26,583 nucleotides of DNA from CAIWXH01 sp964555675. GTDB taxonomy: Bacteria; Chloroflexota; Chloroflexia; Chloroflexales; Chloroflexaceae. Shown here one piece after another: positions 7,389 to 15,088 of the stretch; the stretch's first letter is position 1, and each line of letters opens with the position of its first letter. The position numbers and the translations under genes are program-made. The notes under the pieces are model-generated. The model ran no database searches. It saw only the letters and a program-made list of their open reading frames with translations, and had not been told where the DNA came from. The stretch is from assembly GCA_964555675.1 (NCBI GenBank), contig CAZKTU010000072.1, forward strand, positions 1 to 26,583. Direction: 5' to 3'.

Positions 7389-8252
7389 ATGCCACCAGTC
7401 CCTGTCGTCGACGCCCATGTGCACCTGTGGGACCCGCAGCAGCTGCGCATCCCCTGGTTAGACACGAGCGACCTGCTGAATCGCCCTTACGGCCTGGCCG
7501 AGTACCGGGCCCACACGGTCGGCCTCGAGGTGGCGGCCATGGTCTATGTGCAGGTGGAGGCCGCGCGGGCCTACAGCCTCACCGAGGCCTCGCTGGTGGC
7601 CGCCATGGCCGTCGCCGAGCCGCGGCTCAAGGCCATCGTCGCCTATGCGCCGCTGGAGGACGGTCTGCGCGCGCGGAGCTACCTGGCGGACCTGGTGCGG
7701 ATCAGCCCGCTGATCAAGGGGGTGCGCCGGATCACCCAGGGCGAGGCCGACCCGAGCTTCTGCCTGCGCCCGGACTTCGTCGCGGGCGTGCGGCTGCTGG
7801 CCGAGTACGGGCTCAGCTGCGACCTCTGCATCGCCCCTCACCAGCTCGGGCCTGCGATCGAGCTGGTCCGCAGCTGCCCGGAGGTCAGTTTTATGCTCGA
7901 CCACCTGGCCAGCCCGCCCCTCGGGACCGAGGCGATGGAGGCGTGGCGGGTGCAGATGGCCGAACTGGCCGGGCTGCCGAATGTGTGCTGCAAAGTCAGC
8001 GGGGTGGTGACGGTCGCCAACCACGAGGCCTGGCAGATCAGCGATATCGCGCCGGCGATCGAGCACGCGCTGCGGGTCTTCGGCGAAGACCGGGTCGCCT
8101 ATGGCAGCGACTGGCCCGTCGTGCTGCGGGCGGCTTCCTATCAGCGCTGGGCCGAGGCCCTCGCGGCCGTGACCGACCAGCTGAGCCAGGAGGCCCAGCT
8201 CAAGCTCTGGGCGGCGAACGGGGCGCGCTTCTACAGGTTCGAAGCCCCATAG
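7389..8252 (+). CDS. COG3618 amidohydrolase, L-rhamnono-/L-fuconolactonase-like
   Basis: 287 aa, TIM-barrel metal-dependent hydrolase of the Amidohydro_2 group, with CAGGAG upstream of ATG 7389. Visible motifs are DAHVHLWDP (H10, H12), FMLDH (H172) and YGSDWP (D241), which together form the usual catalytic and metal site. The DAHxHxWDP start and the SDWPV end are typical of sugar lactonases that open L-fuconolactone or L-rhamnonolactone, and of 2-pyrone-4,6-dicarboxylate lactonase. Such a lactonase acts one step before the dehydratase type encoded at position 1, which supports a deoxy-sugar role. It lies 58 nt after the uncharacterised 593-aa gene on the same strand and ends 27 nt before a convergent gene. 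Confidence 0.85.
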   Translation: MPPVPVVDAHVHLWDPQQLRIPWLDTSDLLNRPYGLAEYRAHTVGLEVAAMVYVQVEAARAYSLTEASLVAAMAVAEPRLKAIVAYAPLEDGLRARSYLADLVRISPLIKGVRRITQGEADPSFCLRPDFVAGVRLLAEYGLSCDLCIAPHQLGPAIELVRSCPEVSFMLDHLASPPLGTEAMEAWRVQMAELAGLPNVCCKVSGVVTVANHEAWQISDIAPAIEHALRVFGEDRVAYGSDWPVVLRAASYQRWAEALAAVTDQLSQEAQLKLWAANGARFYRFEAP

Positions 8253-8279
8253 GGCGAGCACAGAGTCCACTGGCGAAGA

Positions 8280-9218
8280 TCAGCTCAGCCCGTGCCAGCT
8301 CAGCAGGCCATCGCTGAGGGGCTGGAGCAGGTCCTGGCCGCGCAGCCCGGCGCGCCACGCGGCTGGGATCGCCGCCGCGCCGTCCCTGATGCCGGCGATG
8401 CCGCCGGCCACGCAGGCGGTGGTGTCGGTGTCGTGGCCCAGGGCGATCGCCGCACGGACGACCTGGGCATAGGAATCGGCACCCAGGGCCAGGCGCGCGC
8501 TGTGCAGGGTATCAACCACGTAGCCGCTCCCGCGGCCCGTCGGCGGGTCATCGGGCCGCACCGTGCCCTCCAGCTCGGCGCGCTCGGCCGAGCCGGCGGC
8601 GTAGAGCTCGCGTAGACGCGCCACGGCCTGGCCCCAGGGATCAGCGCGCTCGTCGAGGGCCATGCGGGCCCAGAGGCAGTAGAGGGCGCAGCACACCTGC
8701 GAGCGCAGGTGGCCGTGGGTGACCAGCGACTGGCGCTGCGCGTCGGCGACGAGGGCCGCGTCGTCGCCGCGGTGCCAGAGGGCGAGGGGGAGAACGCGCA
8801 TGAGGGCGCCGTTGCCGTTGGCGCGCTCGTGAGCGGGCCCCGCCTGGCTCGGCGCCGCTCCGGCTTGCAGGGCGGCGAGGGCCTCGCGGGTCTGGATGCC
8901 GACGTCGAATACGAGTCCGTCGACGGCCAGAAAGCCGCGCTCGTACCAGGCGACGAGCCCGCGCGCGAGGTCGTCGAGATCAAGCCGGCCGCAGCGCAGC
9001 AGCGAATCGAGCAGCACAAGGGCCTGGGCGCCGTCGTCGGACCAGGTGCCGGGCGGTACGCCCGCGTGGGCTCGCCTGAAGCTCGGCGGCGGGGTGTAGT
9101 CGATGGCGGCGGCGGGCGGCAGATCCTCGGGCGGGTGAAACTCGTAGGGGACGCCGAGAGCATCGCCGACCAGCAGGCCCAGCAGGCCGCCCATGAGTCG
9201 ATCGCGTCGAGTGTTCAT
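8280..9218 (-). CDS. ADP-ribosylglycohydrolase family protein (DraG-like)
   Basis: 312 aa. The start at 9218 is set by a strong AGGAGAG 4-5 nt upstream; a longer frame to 9248 has no such site. The family removes ADP-ribose from proteins or small molecules at a two-metal Mg/Mn site. Visible motifs: GLLVGDALGVPYEF at 14-27, TWSDDG with S60-D61-D62, NGNGALMRVLPLAL at about 135-147, and GHDTDTTACVAGGIAG with D263, D265 and T266. All metal ligands expected for the fold are present. The substrate cannot be told; many DraG-like proteins act outside nitrogenase control, and no nitrogenase or ADP-ribosyltransferase is in view. It sits downstream of the GHL6-like gene on the same strand, 95 nt away. 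Confidence 0.88.
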   Translation of the reverse strand: MNTRRDRLMGGLLGLLVGDALGVPYEFHPPEDLPPAAAIDYTPPPSFRRAHAGVPPGTWSDDGAQALVLLDSLLRCGRLDLDDLARGLVAWYERGFLAVDGLVFDVGIQTREALAALQAGAAPSQAGPAHERANGNGALMRVLPLALWHRGDDAALVADAQRQSLVTHGHLRSQVCCALYCLWARMALDERADPWGQAVARLRELYAAGSAERAELEGTVRPDDPPTGRGSGYVVDTLHSARLALGADSYAQVVRAAIALGHDTDTTACVAGGIAGIRDGAAAIPAAWRAGLRGQDLLQPLSDGLLSWHGLS

Positions 9219-9238
9219 AACTCTCCTTCGAATACGAC

Positions 9239-9278
9239 GGCCGCCCACGCGGCCTGCGGGAGCCCGCGCGGGCGGGCT
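9239..9278. terminator. Two small GC-rich hairpins between the GHL6-like and DraG-like genes
   Basis: GGCCGC (9239-9244) pairs with GCGGCC (9249-9254), and AGCCCG (9261-9266) pairs with CGGGCT (9273-9278) and is followed on the plus strand by TTT. They lie in the 95-nt space between two minus-strand genes. A partial terminator or attenuator is possible, but short GC-rich hairpins are common by chance here. Confidence 0.3.
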
Positions 9279-9313
9279 TTGACGGTGGATGCTCTGCTCG
9301 CACAGCAGCGGGC

Positions 9314-11353
9314 CTACGCGAGCTCAAGCGCAATCATCTGGTGGCCCTCAAGGCGCGGGAGCGTGAAGCTCACCCGCCCACCGGCGCTGCTGAAGGGCAG
9401 CGCGTCGCCCGCGGGGGCCGTCACCACGCGCAGCACCGGCCGGGGCACACGCACCGAGAGCGCCAGGTTGTGCAGCGGGATGGCCTCCTCGATCACGTCG
9501 AAGTCTGCGCCGCGCCGCTCGGGGATGTAGTGCAACAGGTGCAGCACCAGGCGGCCTTCGGCCTGCTGTTCGTTCAGCGTCGCGAAGACGCTGCTCGGGC
9601 CGTTATGGCGCAGCAGGGGGTCGGGCAGCAGCATGGCCAGGGCGTTGAGCAAGAGCTGTTTGCACCAGCGCGGCGCGTTCTGGGCGTACTGGCTGAAGAT
9701 CGGGTGCGCGAAGTAGATCGCCCGGCCGCGCCGCACGATCGCCGGGCCGCGCACCTGGCCAGAGGCGGGCGTCTGGCGGTGCGAGGAGAAGTGGCGGTAG
9801 CTGCGGTCGAAGTGCGCGGCGACGGTCTCGGCCAGCACCTCGACGCCGCCGAGGGCCCGCACCTCGAGCCCGCGCATGTACATCGCGTGCTCGGCGGGCG
9901 CGAGCCCGGCGCTGATCGAGCCGCCCGGTCGCAGATACTCGGCGTAGTCGCCGTTGGGGAAGTGGCGCCCGCGCACCAGCTCGCCCTGGCCGTCGCGCGG
10001 CCCCTCGCCGGCCAACTCGATGCCCAGCTCGGGCAAGGCGAAGCCCGCGCCGTCGGGGGTCAGCCCGGCCTCGAAGGAGGCGATCAGGGCGCCGCCGCCG
10101 GCGAGGTAGGCGCCCAGCTTCGCCGCCAGGGCCGCGTCGACGGGGATGCGGTCGGGCAGCACCAGCAGCCGGTAGGCGTCGAAGTCGGCCTGGCTATCGA
10201 CGATGTCGAACTGCTGGGCGGCCTCGTCGAGCATACGCTCCACACCCATGGTCGCCTGGGGCAAGCGCGGGCCGTCAGGGCCGCCGAACTCCTCGGGCGA
10301 GAGCACGGCGATGTCGCAGAGCGGGCGCGCGTCGCGGCACCAGGGCTCCTTCTGGGCGACGCTGCCGTACACCGCGCCGATCAGGTCGTACACCGGCTCG
10401 TCGAGGGCCCCGGAGGGCGGCAGCTGGTCGCCGACGCTGCACTTCGCGCCGAGGGCCAGCATGCGGAAGCACTCATACTCCAGAGCGGCCTGGTTCTTGA
10501 ACGAGTGAAAGTCGCCCCACGAGGTGTGGAACTTGCCGGTCATGCCCAGGCACTCGAGGCCGAGCGTGCGCGCGTAGCGCTGGGCGATCGGGAAGTGCAG
10601 GTAGCCCCAGCCGCCGCTCGGCAGGCTCTCCAGCTCCCAGTGGCTGAACGCGCCGGCCGTGGCGCGGTCGCGCGTGCCGACGTGGCCGGCGTTGTAGAAG
10701 ATCGTACAGTCGCTGTTGATCGTGCGCACCATGGCCGTCATCTCTTGCTTGAAGGCGTCGATCAGCAGCTCGCCGTAGGCCTGGCGCTCGGCGAGGCTGG
10801 AGGGGTCCATGCCGCGCGCCTCCATGGCCTCGCGGCAGTGGCGGCAGGCGCACGGCAGGGGATGCACGATATCGAAGAACAGCCCGTCGGTCGGGAACGT
10901 CTCAAGCACCTCGCGGGTGTGGGCCTTGAGGAAGTCGCTGTAGGGCGAGCCCACGCAGAGGCGGCGGTAGAAGCCGGCCTCGAAGGTGGCATTGCCGAAG
11001 GGCCGCCCCTGCTCGTCGCGGGCCAGCCACTCGGGGTGATGCTCGGCGCTGAAGTGGTCCCACTGCACGGTGATATAGATCGGCACGCGGATATTGTGGG
11101 CGTGGCAGACCTCGATCTGGCGGCGCAGCAGGTCGGCGCTCAGCTGCGGGTGGCGCCGCTCGGGGTTGAGGGCGCTGTCGTAGTAGAGCCAGCCGTGGTG
11201 GCAGCGGGCGAAGCAGGTGATCGAGTCGACGTGGGCGCGCTGCAGGGCGCTGACGAACACCTCGGGGTCGAAGGCGGCCCCGACGCCGGGGATCTGCTCG
11301 CTGGTGTGGAAGTCGAGGTGGACCTGGCGGAAGCGCAGCGTGGACTCGGGCAT
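9314..11353 (-). CDS. GHL6-like glycoside hydrolase with beta-galactosidase trimerisation-like domain
   Basis: 679 aa from ATG 11353, chosen because AGGAG lies 9 nt upstream; the frame extends to 11416 without support. It looks like the hypothetical glycosyl hydrolase 6 group: an N-terminal TIM-barrel-like part (about 5-340) followed by a GATase-like trimerisation domain (about 345-580, FDAYRLLVLPDRIP..LGAYLAGGGALIASFEAG) and a C-terminal beta domain. There is no signal peptide, so it is probably cytoplasmic. C133, C168, C170 and C173 line up with the zinc cysteines of GH42 enzymes, but the GH42 catalytic Glu residues have no counterparts in my alignment by eye. D161 in GLFFDIVH is a candidate nucleophile, as in fucosidase-like barrels. 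The substrate is unknown, plausibly a fucose- or galactose-type glycoside. Confidence 0.78.
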   Translation of the reverse strand: MPESTLRFRQVHLDFHTSEQIPGVGAAFDPEVFVSALQRAHVDSITCFARCHHGWLYYDSALNPERRHPQLSADLLRRQIEVCHAHNIRVPIYITVQWDHFSAEHHPEWLARDEQGRPFGNATFEAGFYRRLCVGSPYSDFLKAHTREVLETFPTDGLFFDIVHPLPCACRHCREAMEARGMDPSSLAERQAYGELLIDAFKQEMTAMVRTINSDCTIFYNAGHVGTRDRATAGAFSHWELESLPSGGWGYLHFPIAQRYARTLGLECLGMTGKFHTSWGDFHSFKNQAALEYECFRMLALGAKCSVGDQLPPSGALDEPVYDLIGAVYGSVAQKEPWCRDARPLCDIAVLSPEEFGGPDGPRLPQATMGVERMLDEAAQQFDIVDSQADFDAYRLLVLPDRIPVDAALAAKLGAYLAGGGALIASFEAGLTPDGAGFALPELGIELAGEGPRDGQGELVRGRHFPNGDYAEYLRPGGSISAGLAPAEHAMYMRGLEVRALGGVEVLAETVAAHFDRSYRHFSSHRQTPASGQVRGPAIVRRGRAIYFAHPIFSQYAQNAPRWCKQLLLNALAMLLPDPLLRHNGPSSVFATLNEQQAEGRLVLHLLHYIPERRGADFDVIEEAIPLHNLALSVRVPRPVLRVVTAPAGDALPFSSAGGRVSFTLPRLEGHQMIALELA

Positions 11354-11391
11354 GGCGTCAGTCTCCTGTTGCGAGTGTCTGCGCAAACGAT

Positions 11392-11416
11392 ACCACACTG
11401 AGCTGTGGTGCCACAA
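11392..11416. promoter_or_regulatory. Overlapping palindromes in the divergent intergenic region
   Basis: ACCACA (11392-11397) pairs with TGTGGT (11404-11409), and the same right arm starts a second palindrome, TGTGG-TG-CCACA, reaching 11415. They lie 39 nt upstream of the GHL6-like start codon, between it and the plus-strand sigma-factor promoter. LacI or GntR-type repressors of sugar genes bind sites of this size. The symmetry is seen; the operator role is inferred. Confidence 0.4.
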
Positions 11417-11452
11417 TTGGACGTTGACGTGACCTCACCGGCGGCTCCCCCC

Positions 11453-11482
11453 TTGACTCGGCTGGTATGGTTGAGTGATAGT
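11453..11482 (+). promoter_or_regulatory. Sigma70-type promoter of the ECF42 sigma gene
   Basis: TTGACT at 11453-11458 and GATAGT at 11477-11482 with an 18-bp spacer, 89 nt upstream of the sigma start. Both the -35 context CCTTGACTC and the -10 context AGTACAA recur in the promoter before the ATPase at 3213, where the spacer is 20 bp. This suggests housekeeping expression of the sigma gene. No TGTCGA-type self-promoter was seen here. Confidence 0.5.
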
Positions 11483-11571
11483 ACAAAAGTTCTATCTCGG
11501 CATCGGATGCGGTGGCACTCGAGATGCTGCGTCCAAGGGACTTTCGAGTCCTGCTAGCCCAAGGAGCCTGC

Positions 11572-12864
11572 ATGGTGATCGATCATTCCGCCGCCGCGCT
11601 GCGCGACCGGCTGGATGGCATCTACCGCGACGAGTCCCGACGCATCCTGGCGACCCTGATCCGCCTGCTCGGCGACTTCGACCTCGCCGAAGAGGCCCTG
11701 CACGAGGCCTTCCGCGCCGCCCTCGAGCAGTGGCCCCGCGACGGCGTGCCCAACAATCCGCGGACGTGGCTGGTCTCGGCCGGCCGCTTCAAGGCGATCG
11801 ACACGCTGCGCCGGCGGGCCCGCTTCGACGCCTCGCTGGCCGCCCTGGCAGAGCAGCTCGGCGCCGAGCCGTTCCAGCCCACGGGCCCCGACCCCGACGC
11901 GATCGGGGATGACCGGCTGCGCCTGATCTTCACATGCTGCCACCCCGCCCTGGCCTCCGAGGCCCGCGTGGCCCTCACCCTGCGCGAGGTCTGCGGCCTG
12001 ACCACCGAGGAGATCGCCAGAGCTTACCTCGTCCCGCCCCCCACACTCGCCCAGCGCATCGTGCGCGCCAAGGCCCGCATCCGGGCCACGCGCATCCCCT
12101 ACCAGGTGCCTCCGCGCAGCGAGCTGCCCGAGCGGCTGGACACGGCGCTCCAGGTGATCTACCTGGTCTTCAACGAGGGCTACGCGCCCGCCGCCGGCGA
12201 CGCCCTGACCCGGCCCGACCTCTCGGGCGAGGCCATCCGCCTGGGGCGCCTGCTGCGCGAGCTGCTCCCCGAGCCTGAGGTGCTGGGGCTCCTGGCGCTG
12301 ATGCTGCTGCACGAGGCGCGACGCCCCGCCCGCACCTCGCCGGCCGGCGACCTGATTCTGCTTGAGGACCAGGACCGCAGGCTGTGGAATCGGGAGCAGA
12401 TCGCCGAGGGCATAGGGCTGTTGGAGCAGGCCCTGCGCGCGGCTCCGCCCGGGCTCTACACGCTTCAGGCGGCGATTGCGGCGGTACACGCCGAGGCGCC
12501 CAGCGCGGCCGCCACAGACTGGGCCCAGATCGTGGCGCTCTACGGTCTGCTCGTGCAGCTGGCGCCGTCGCCGGTGGTCGAGCTCAATCGGGCCGTGGCC
12601 GTGGCAATGGGCGATGGCCCTGAGGCGGGGCTGGCCGCCGTCGACGCTATCCTGGCCCGCGGCGAGCTGGGCGACTACCACCTGGTCCACGCCGTGCGGG
12701 CCGATCTGTGCCGGCGCATGGGCCGCATGGCCGAGGCCCGGGCGGCTTACGAGCGGGCCCTCAGCCTGACCCGCCAGGAGCCCGAGCGCCGCTTCCTGAC
12801 TGGGCGGCTCGCCCAGCTCGATGCGCAGGGGCGCGCGGCGGATGTCGAACGAGCGCTGGGCTGA
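11572..12864 (+). CDS. ECF42-type sigma factor with C-terminal DUF6596/TPR-like extension
   Basis: 430 aa from ATG 11572, with AAGGAG 5 nt upstream; the frame runs back to 11512 without a site. Sigma-2 region at about 14-84 (LATLIRLLGDFDLAEEALHEAF..PRTWLVSAGRFKAID) and sigma-4 at about 114-172 (FTCCHPALASEARVALTLREVCGLTTEEIARAY). Then comes the long extension that marks this group: LQVIYLVFNEGY (193-204) opening the DUF6596 part, and helical TPR-like repeats to the end (LNRAVAVAMGDGPEAGLAAV, YHLVHAVRADLCRRMGRMAEARAAYERAL). ECF42 factors lack an anti-sigma factor and are encoded beside DGPF/YCII proteins, as here (gene at 12930). The extension is known to be needed for activity in the studied members. 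The signal it senses is unknown. Confidence 0.93.
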   Translation: MVIDHSAAALRDRLDGIYRDESRRILATLIRLLGDFDLAEEALHEAFRAALEQWPRDGVPNNPRTWLVSAGRFKAIDTLRRRARFDASLAALAEQLGAEPFQPTGPDPDAIGDDRLRLIFTCCHPALASEARVALTLREVCGLTTEEIARAYLVPPPTLAQRIVRAKARIRATRIPYQVPPRSELPERLDTALQVIYLVFNEGYAPAAGDALTRPDLSGEAIRLGRLLRELLPEPEVLGLLALMLLHEARRPARTSPAGDLILLEDQDRRLWNREQIAEGIGLLEQALRAAPPGLYTLQAAIAAVHAEAPSAAATDWAQIVALYGLLVQLAPSPVVELNRAVAVAMGDGPEAGLAAVDAILARGELGDYHLVHAVRADLCRRMGRMAEARAAYERALSLTRQEPERRFLTGRLAQLDAQGRAADVERALG

Positions 12865-12865
12865 C

Positions 12866-12892
12866 TGTCGATCAGGCCCCGCGCTGAACGAC
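12866..12892 (+). promoter_or_regulatory. Probable ECF42-dependent promoter of the DGPF gene
   Basis: TGTCGA at 12866-12871 and CGAC at 12889-12892, spacer 17 bp, 37 nt before the DGPF start codon. As I recall the published ECF42 work in Streptomyces, the target promoters have TGTCGA at -35 and CGA followed by T or C at -10, upstream of DGPF genes. The first element begins 2 nt after the sigma-factor stop. A second TGTCGA at 12843 has no partner at the right distance. Confidence 0.65.
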
Positions 12893-12929
12893 TATGGGCT
12901 GAGTGGAGACAAGCGCCCAGGAAGGACCC

Positions 12930-13283
12930 ATGCAGTATCTCTTGCTCGCCTACAGGGATGAACAGCAGTGGGAGGCCCTCTCGGGTGGCGAGCGCGAGCG
13001 TATCGTGCGCGCCTGCCACGAGAGCGACGAGGCCCTCGCCGCGAGCGGACAGCTGCTCGCCGCCGCAGTGCTCGAGGGCGCCTGCCCCGCCACGGTGCGG
13101 GTCCATGGGGGCGCTGTGGCCGTCGACGTCGGCGCCGTGGCGGCTGCGCAGGAGCAGCTGAGCGCCGTCTTGATCATCAGCGCGTGGGACTTGACCGAGG
13201 CGATCAGGGTGGCCGCGACCATGCCCCAGGCCCGCGCCGGCCCGATCGAGGTCCGGCCGCTCGTCGCGCAAAACGTGCCATAA
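12930..13283 (+). CDS. YCII/DGPF-family protein, ECF42 partner, signature motif degenerate
   Basis: 117 aa, with AGGAAGGA before ATG 12930. It has the YCII-related ferredoxin-like fold pattern: MQYLLLAYRDE at the start, a helix with LAASGQLLAAAVLEG, then VRVHGGAVAVD, LIISAWDLTEAIRVAATMPQA and GPIEVRPL at the end, the usual DGPF-protein ending. The signature DGPFAETKEQL of the family is here VDVGAVAAAQEQL, so Asp, Pro, Phe and Lys of the motif are lost. DGPF proteins are the standard target genes of ECF42 sigma factors; their biochemical role is not settled. The gene follows the sigma gene by 65 nt, behind its own candidate promoter. The family call is good; function with an altered signature is uncertain. 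Confidence 0.85.
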   Translation: MQYLLLAYRDEQQWEALSGGERERIVRACHESDEALAASGQLLAAAVLEGACPATVRVHGGAVAVDVGAVAAAQEQLSAVLIISAWDLTEAIRVAATMPQARAGPIEVRPLVAQNVP

Positions 13284-13316
13284 TAGCGGCACGCCCGCTC
13301 CGGCTCCGGTTTGTGA

Positions 13317-13335
13317 GCGCTGAGGCCCTCAGCGC
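13317..13335. promoter_or_regulatory. 19-bp palindrome just upstream of the exporter start
   Basis: GCGCTGAG (13317-13324) pairs with CTCAGCGC (13328-13335) around a 3-nt centre, ending 17 nt before the GTG start at 13353 and 5 nt before the ribosome-binding site. It may be a repressor operator (TetR-size) or a leader hairpin affecting translation of the exporter. The symmetry is seen; the role is inferred. Confidence 0.45.
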
Positions 13336-13352
13336 GCCAAGAAAGGATATTT

Positions 13353-14975
13353 GTGCATATCTCCCCCCCGGCCCGGGCAGGGCGGCGGGAGTGGCTCGGC
13401 CTTGCCGTGCTCATGCTCCCCACATTGCTGATCGTCATGGACCTCACCGTGCTGCACCTGGCCGTGCCGCACCTGAGCGCCGACCTGGAGCCCAGCAGCG
13501 CTCAGCTCCTCTGGATCGTCGACATCTACGGCTTTCTGATCGCCGGCTCGCTGATCACCATGGGCACCCTGGGCGACCGCATCGGCCGGCGCCGGCTGCT
13601 CCTGATCGGCGCCGCCGCCTTCGGCTTCGCCTCGGTGCTGGCGGCCTTCTCGCCCACAGCCGAGCTGCTGATCGCCAGCCGGGCCCTGCTGGGTGTGGCC
13701 GGCGCCACCCTCATGCCCTCGACGCTGGCCCTGATCAGCACCATGTTCCTGGACCCGCGCCAGCGCAGCGTCGCCATCGGCATCTGGATCTCGGGCTTCT
13801 CGGCGGGCAGCGCGATCGGCCCCCTGGTCGGCGGGGCGCTGCTGGAGTACTTCTGGTGGGGCTCGGTCTTCCTGCTCGGCGTGCCGGTGATGCTCCTGCT
13901 GCTCGTCCTCGGCCCGCTCCTGCTGCCCGAGGCCAGCGATCCCCACGCCGGGAGGCTCGACCTGACGAGCGCGGCGCTCTCGCTGGCCGCCGTGCTGCTG
14001 GTGATCTACGGCGTCAAGCACCTTGCGCAGACGGGGCTCGACGCAATTGCGGTCGTGACGACCCTGGCGGGCCTGACCCTCGGCGTCGTGTTCGCCCGGC
14101 GGCAGCAGCGCCTCGCCGACCCGCTGATCGACCTGCGGCTCTTCCGCGTCCCCGCCTTCAGCGCCTCGCTGGTCATGTATACCCTGGGGGTCTTCGTCTC
14201 GTTCGGGGCGTTCCTGTTCATCGCCCAGTACCTGCAGCTTGTGCTCGGCCTCTCGCCGGTGCAGGCCGGGCTCTGGTCGGTTCCGGGGGCCCTGGCCTCG
14301 ATTATCGGCTCCAACCTGGCGCCCGTGCTCGTGCGCCACATGCGCCCGGCCTACGTGGTGGCGAGCGGGCTGGGCCTGGCGGCCCTCGGCTTCGCGCTGA
14401 TGATCCCGATCGGCACGACCTCGCTCGGCCTGGTCGTGGCGGGGTGGAGCATCATCTCGCTCGGCTTCGGGCTGACCTTCACCATCAGCACCGACCTGGT
14501 GGTGGGGAGCGCGCCGCCCGAGCGGGCCGGCGCCGCATCGGCGATCACCGAGACGGGCGCCGAGCTGGGCGGGGCCCTCGGGATCGCCGTGCTCGGCACC
14601 CTGGGCATGGCGGTCTATCGCGGCCGGGTGGCCGCCACCCTGCCCCCTGACGTACCGCCCGCCGCCGCCACAGCCTCGCAGGATACTCTCGGTATCGCCG
14701 TGGCCCAGGCCGCGGAGCTGCCGGGGGAGGTCGGGGCCGCGCTGCTGGAGGTGGCCCGGGCGGCCTTCACCGACGGGCTGCAACTGCTCGCCCTGATCGC
14801 CGCCGTGGTGATGGCGGGGCTCGTCGTCCTGGCCCTGGTCATGCTGCGCGACGCCACCCTCGGCGGCGGGCATGGGGAGCATGGGGCCCCCGCGGGTGGA
14901 GCCCATGGCGAGGGGCGGGTGGCGGAAGCGGTGCCGCACACGATCGCCAGCACATCGTCGGAGTCGGGAGTGTAG
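13353..14975 (+). CDS. DHA2-family MFS multidrug exporter, QacA/SmvA-like
   Basis: 540 aa from GTG 13353, with GAAAGGA 5 nt upstream. It is a 14-helix drug:H+ antiporter of the DHA2 family in the cytoplasmic membrane. Helix 1 carries the family motif LLIVMDLTVLHLAVPHL; next come LLWIVDIYGFLIAGSLITMGTLGDRIGRRRLL (motif A) and GSAIGPLVGG (motif C). MDLTVLHLAVP and LWIVDIY are closer to QacA/SmvA (quaternary ammonium and methyl viologen export) than to EmrB. The last 35 residues are a hydrophilic, His/Gly-rich cytoplasmic tail (GGHGEHGAPAGGAHGEG). It may share regulation with the ECF42 unit upstream, from which it is separated by 69 nt holding a palindrome. The actual substrates are unknown. Confidence 0.88.
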   Translation: MHISPPARAGRREWLGLAVLMLPTLLIVMDLTVLHLAVPHLSADLEPSSAQLLWIVDIYGFLIAGSLITMGTLGDRIGRRRLLLIGAAAFGFASVLAAFSPTAELLIASRALLGVAGATLMPSTLALISTMFLDPRQRSVAIGIWISGFSAGSAIGPLVGGALLEYFWWGSVFLLGVPVMLLLLVLGPLLLPEASDPHAGRLDLTSAALSLAAVLLVIYGVKHLAQTGLDAIAVVTTLAGLTLGVVFARRQQRLADPLIDLRLFRVPAFSASLVMYTLGVFVSFGAFLFIAQYLQLVLGLSPVQAGLWSVPGALASIIGSNLAPVLVRHMRPAYVVASGLGLAALGFALMIPIGTTSLGLVVAGWSIISLGFGLTFTISTDLVVGSAPPERAGAASAITETGAELGGALGIAVLGTLGMAVYRGRVAATLPPDVPPAAATASQDTLGIAVAQAAELPGEVGAALLEVARAAFTDGLQLLALIAAVVMAGLVVLALVMLRDATLGGGHGEHGAPAGGAHGEGRVAEAVPHTIASTSSESGV

Positions 14976-15088
14976 GCGAGGGGTCGACCCAGCTGCCCGG
15001 CTCACCGACGGCCGCAGAGCGGCGCGGCTGGGGCGTGCGCTCGTCCCGTCACTTCGTCGTCCAGCCGCCGTCGATCACCAGGACTCCC

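Noticed and set aside
8280..9218. DDG in place of DDT in the first metal motif of the DraG-like protein as a sign of inactivity
   Set aside because: WSDDG variants are common in this family as far as I know, and all acidic ligands are present.
9341..11401. 686-codon open frame on the plus strand, opposite the GHL6-like gene
   Set aside because: The minus-strand frame has family motifs, a ribosome-binding site and normal composition. The plus frame is a shadow caused by high GC and shows no recognisable domain.
12968..14650. 560-codon plus-strand frame overlapping the DGPF and exporter genes
   Set aside because: It is an Arg/Pro/Ala-rich out-of-frame translation of two recognised genes.
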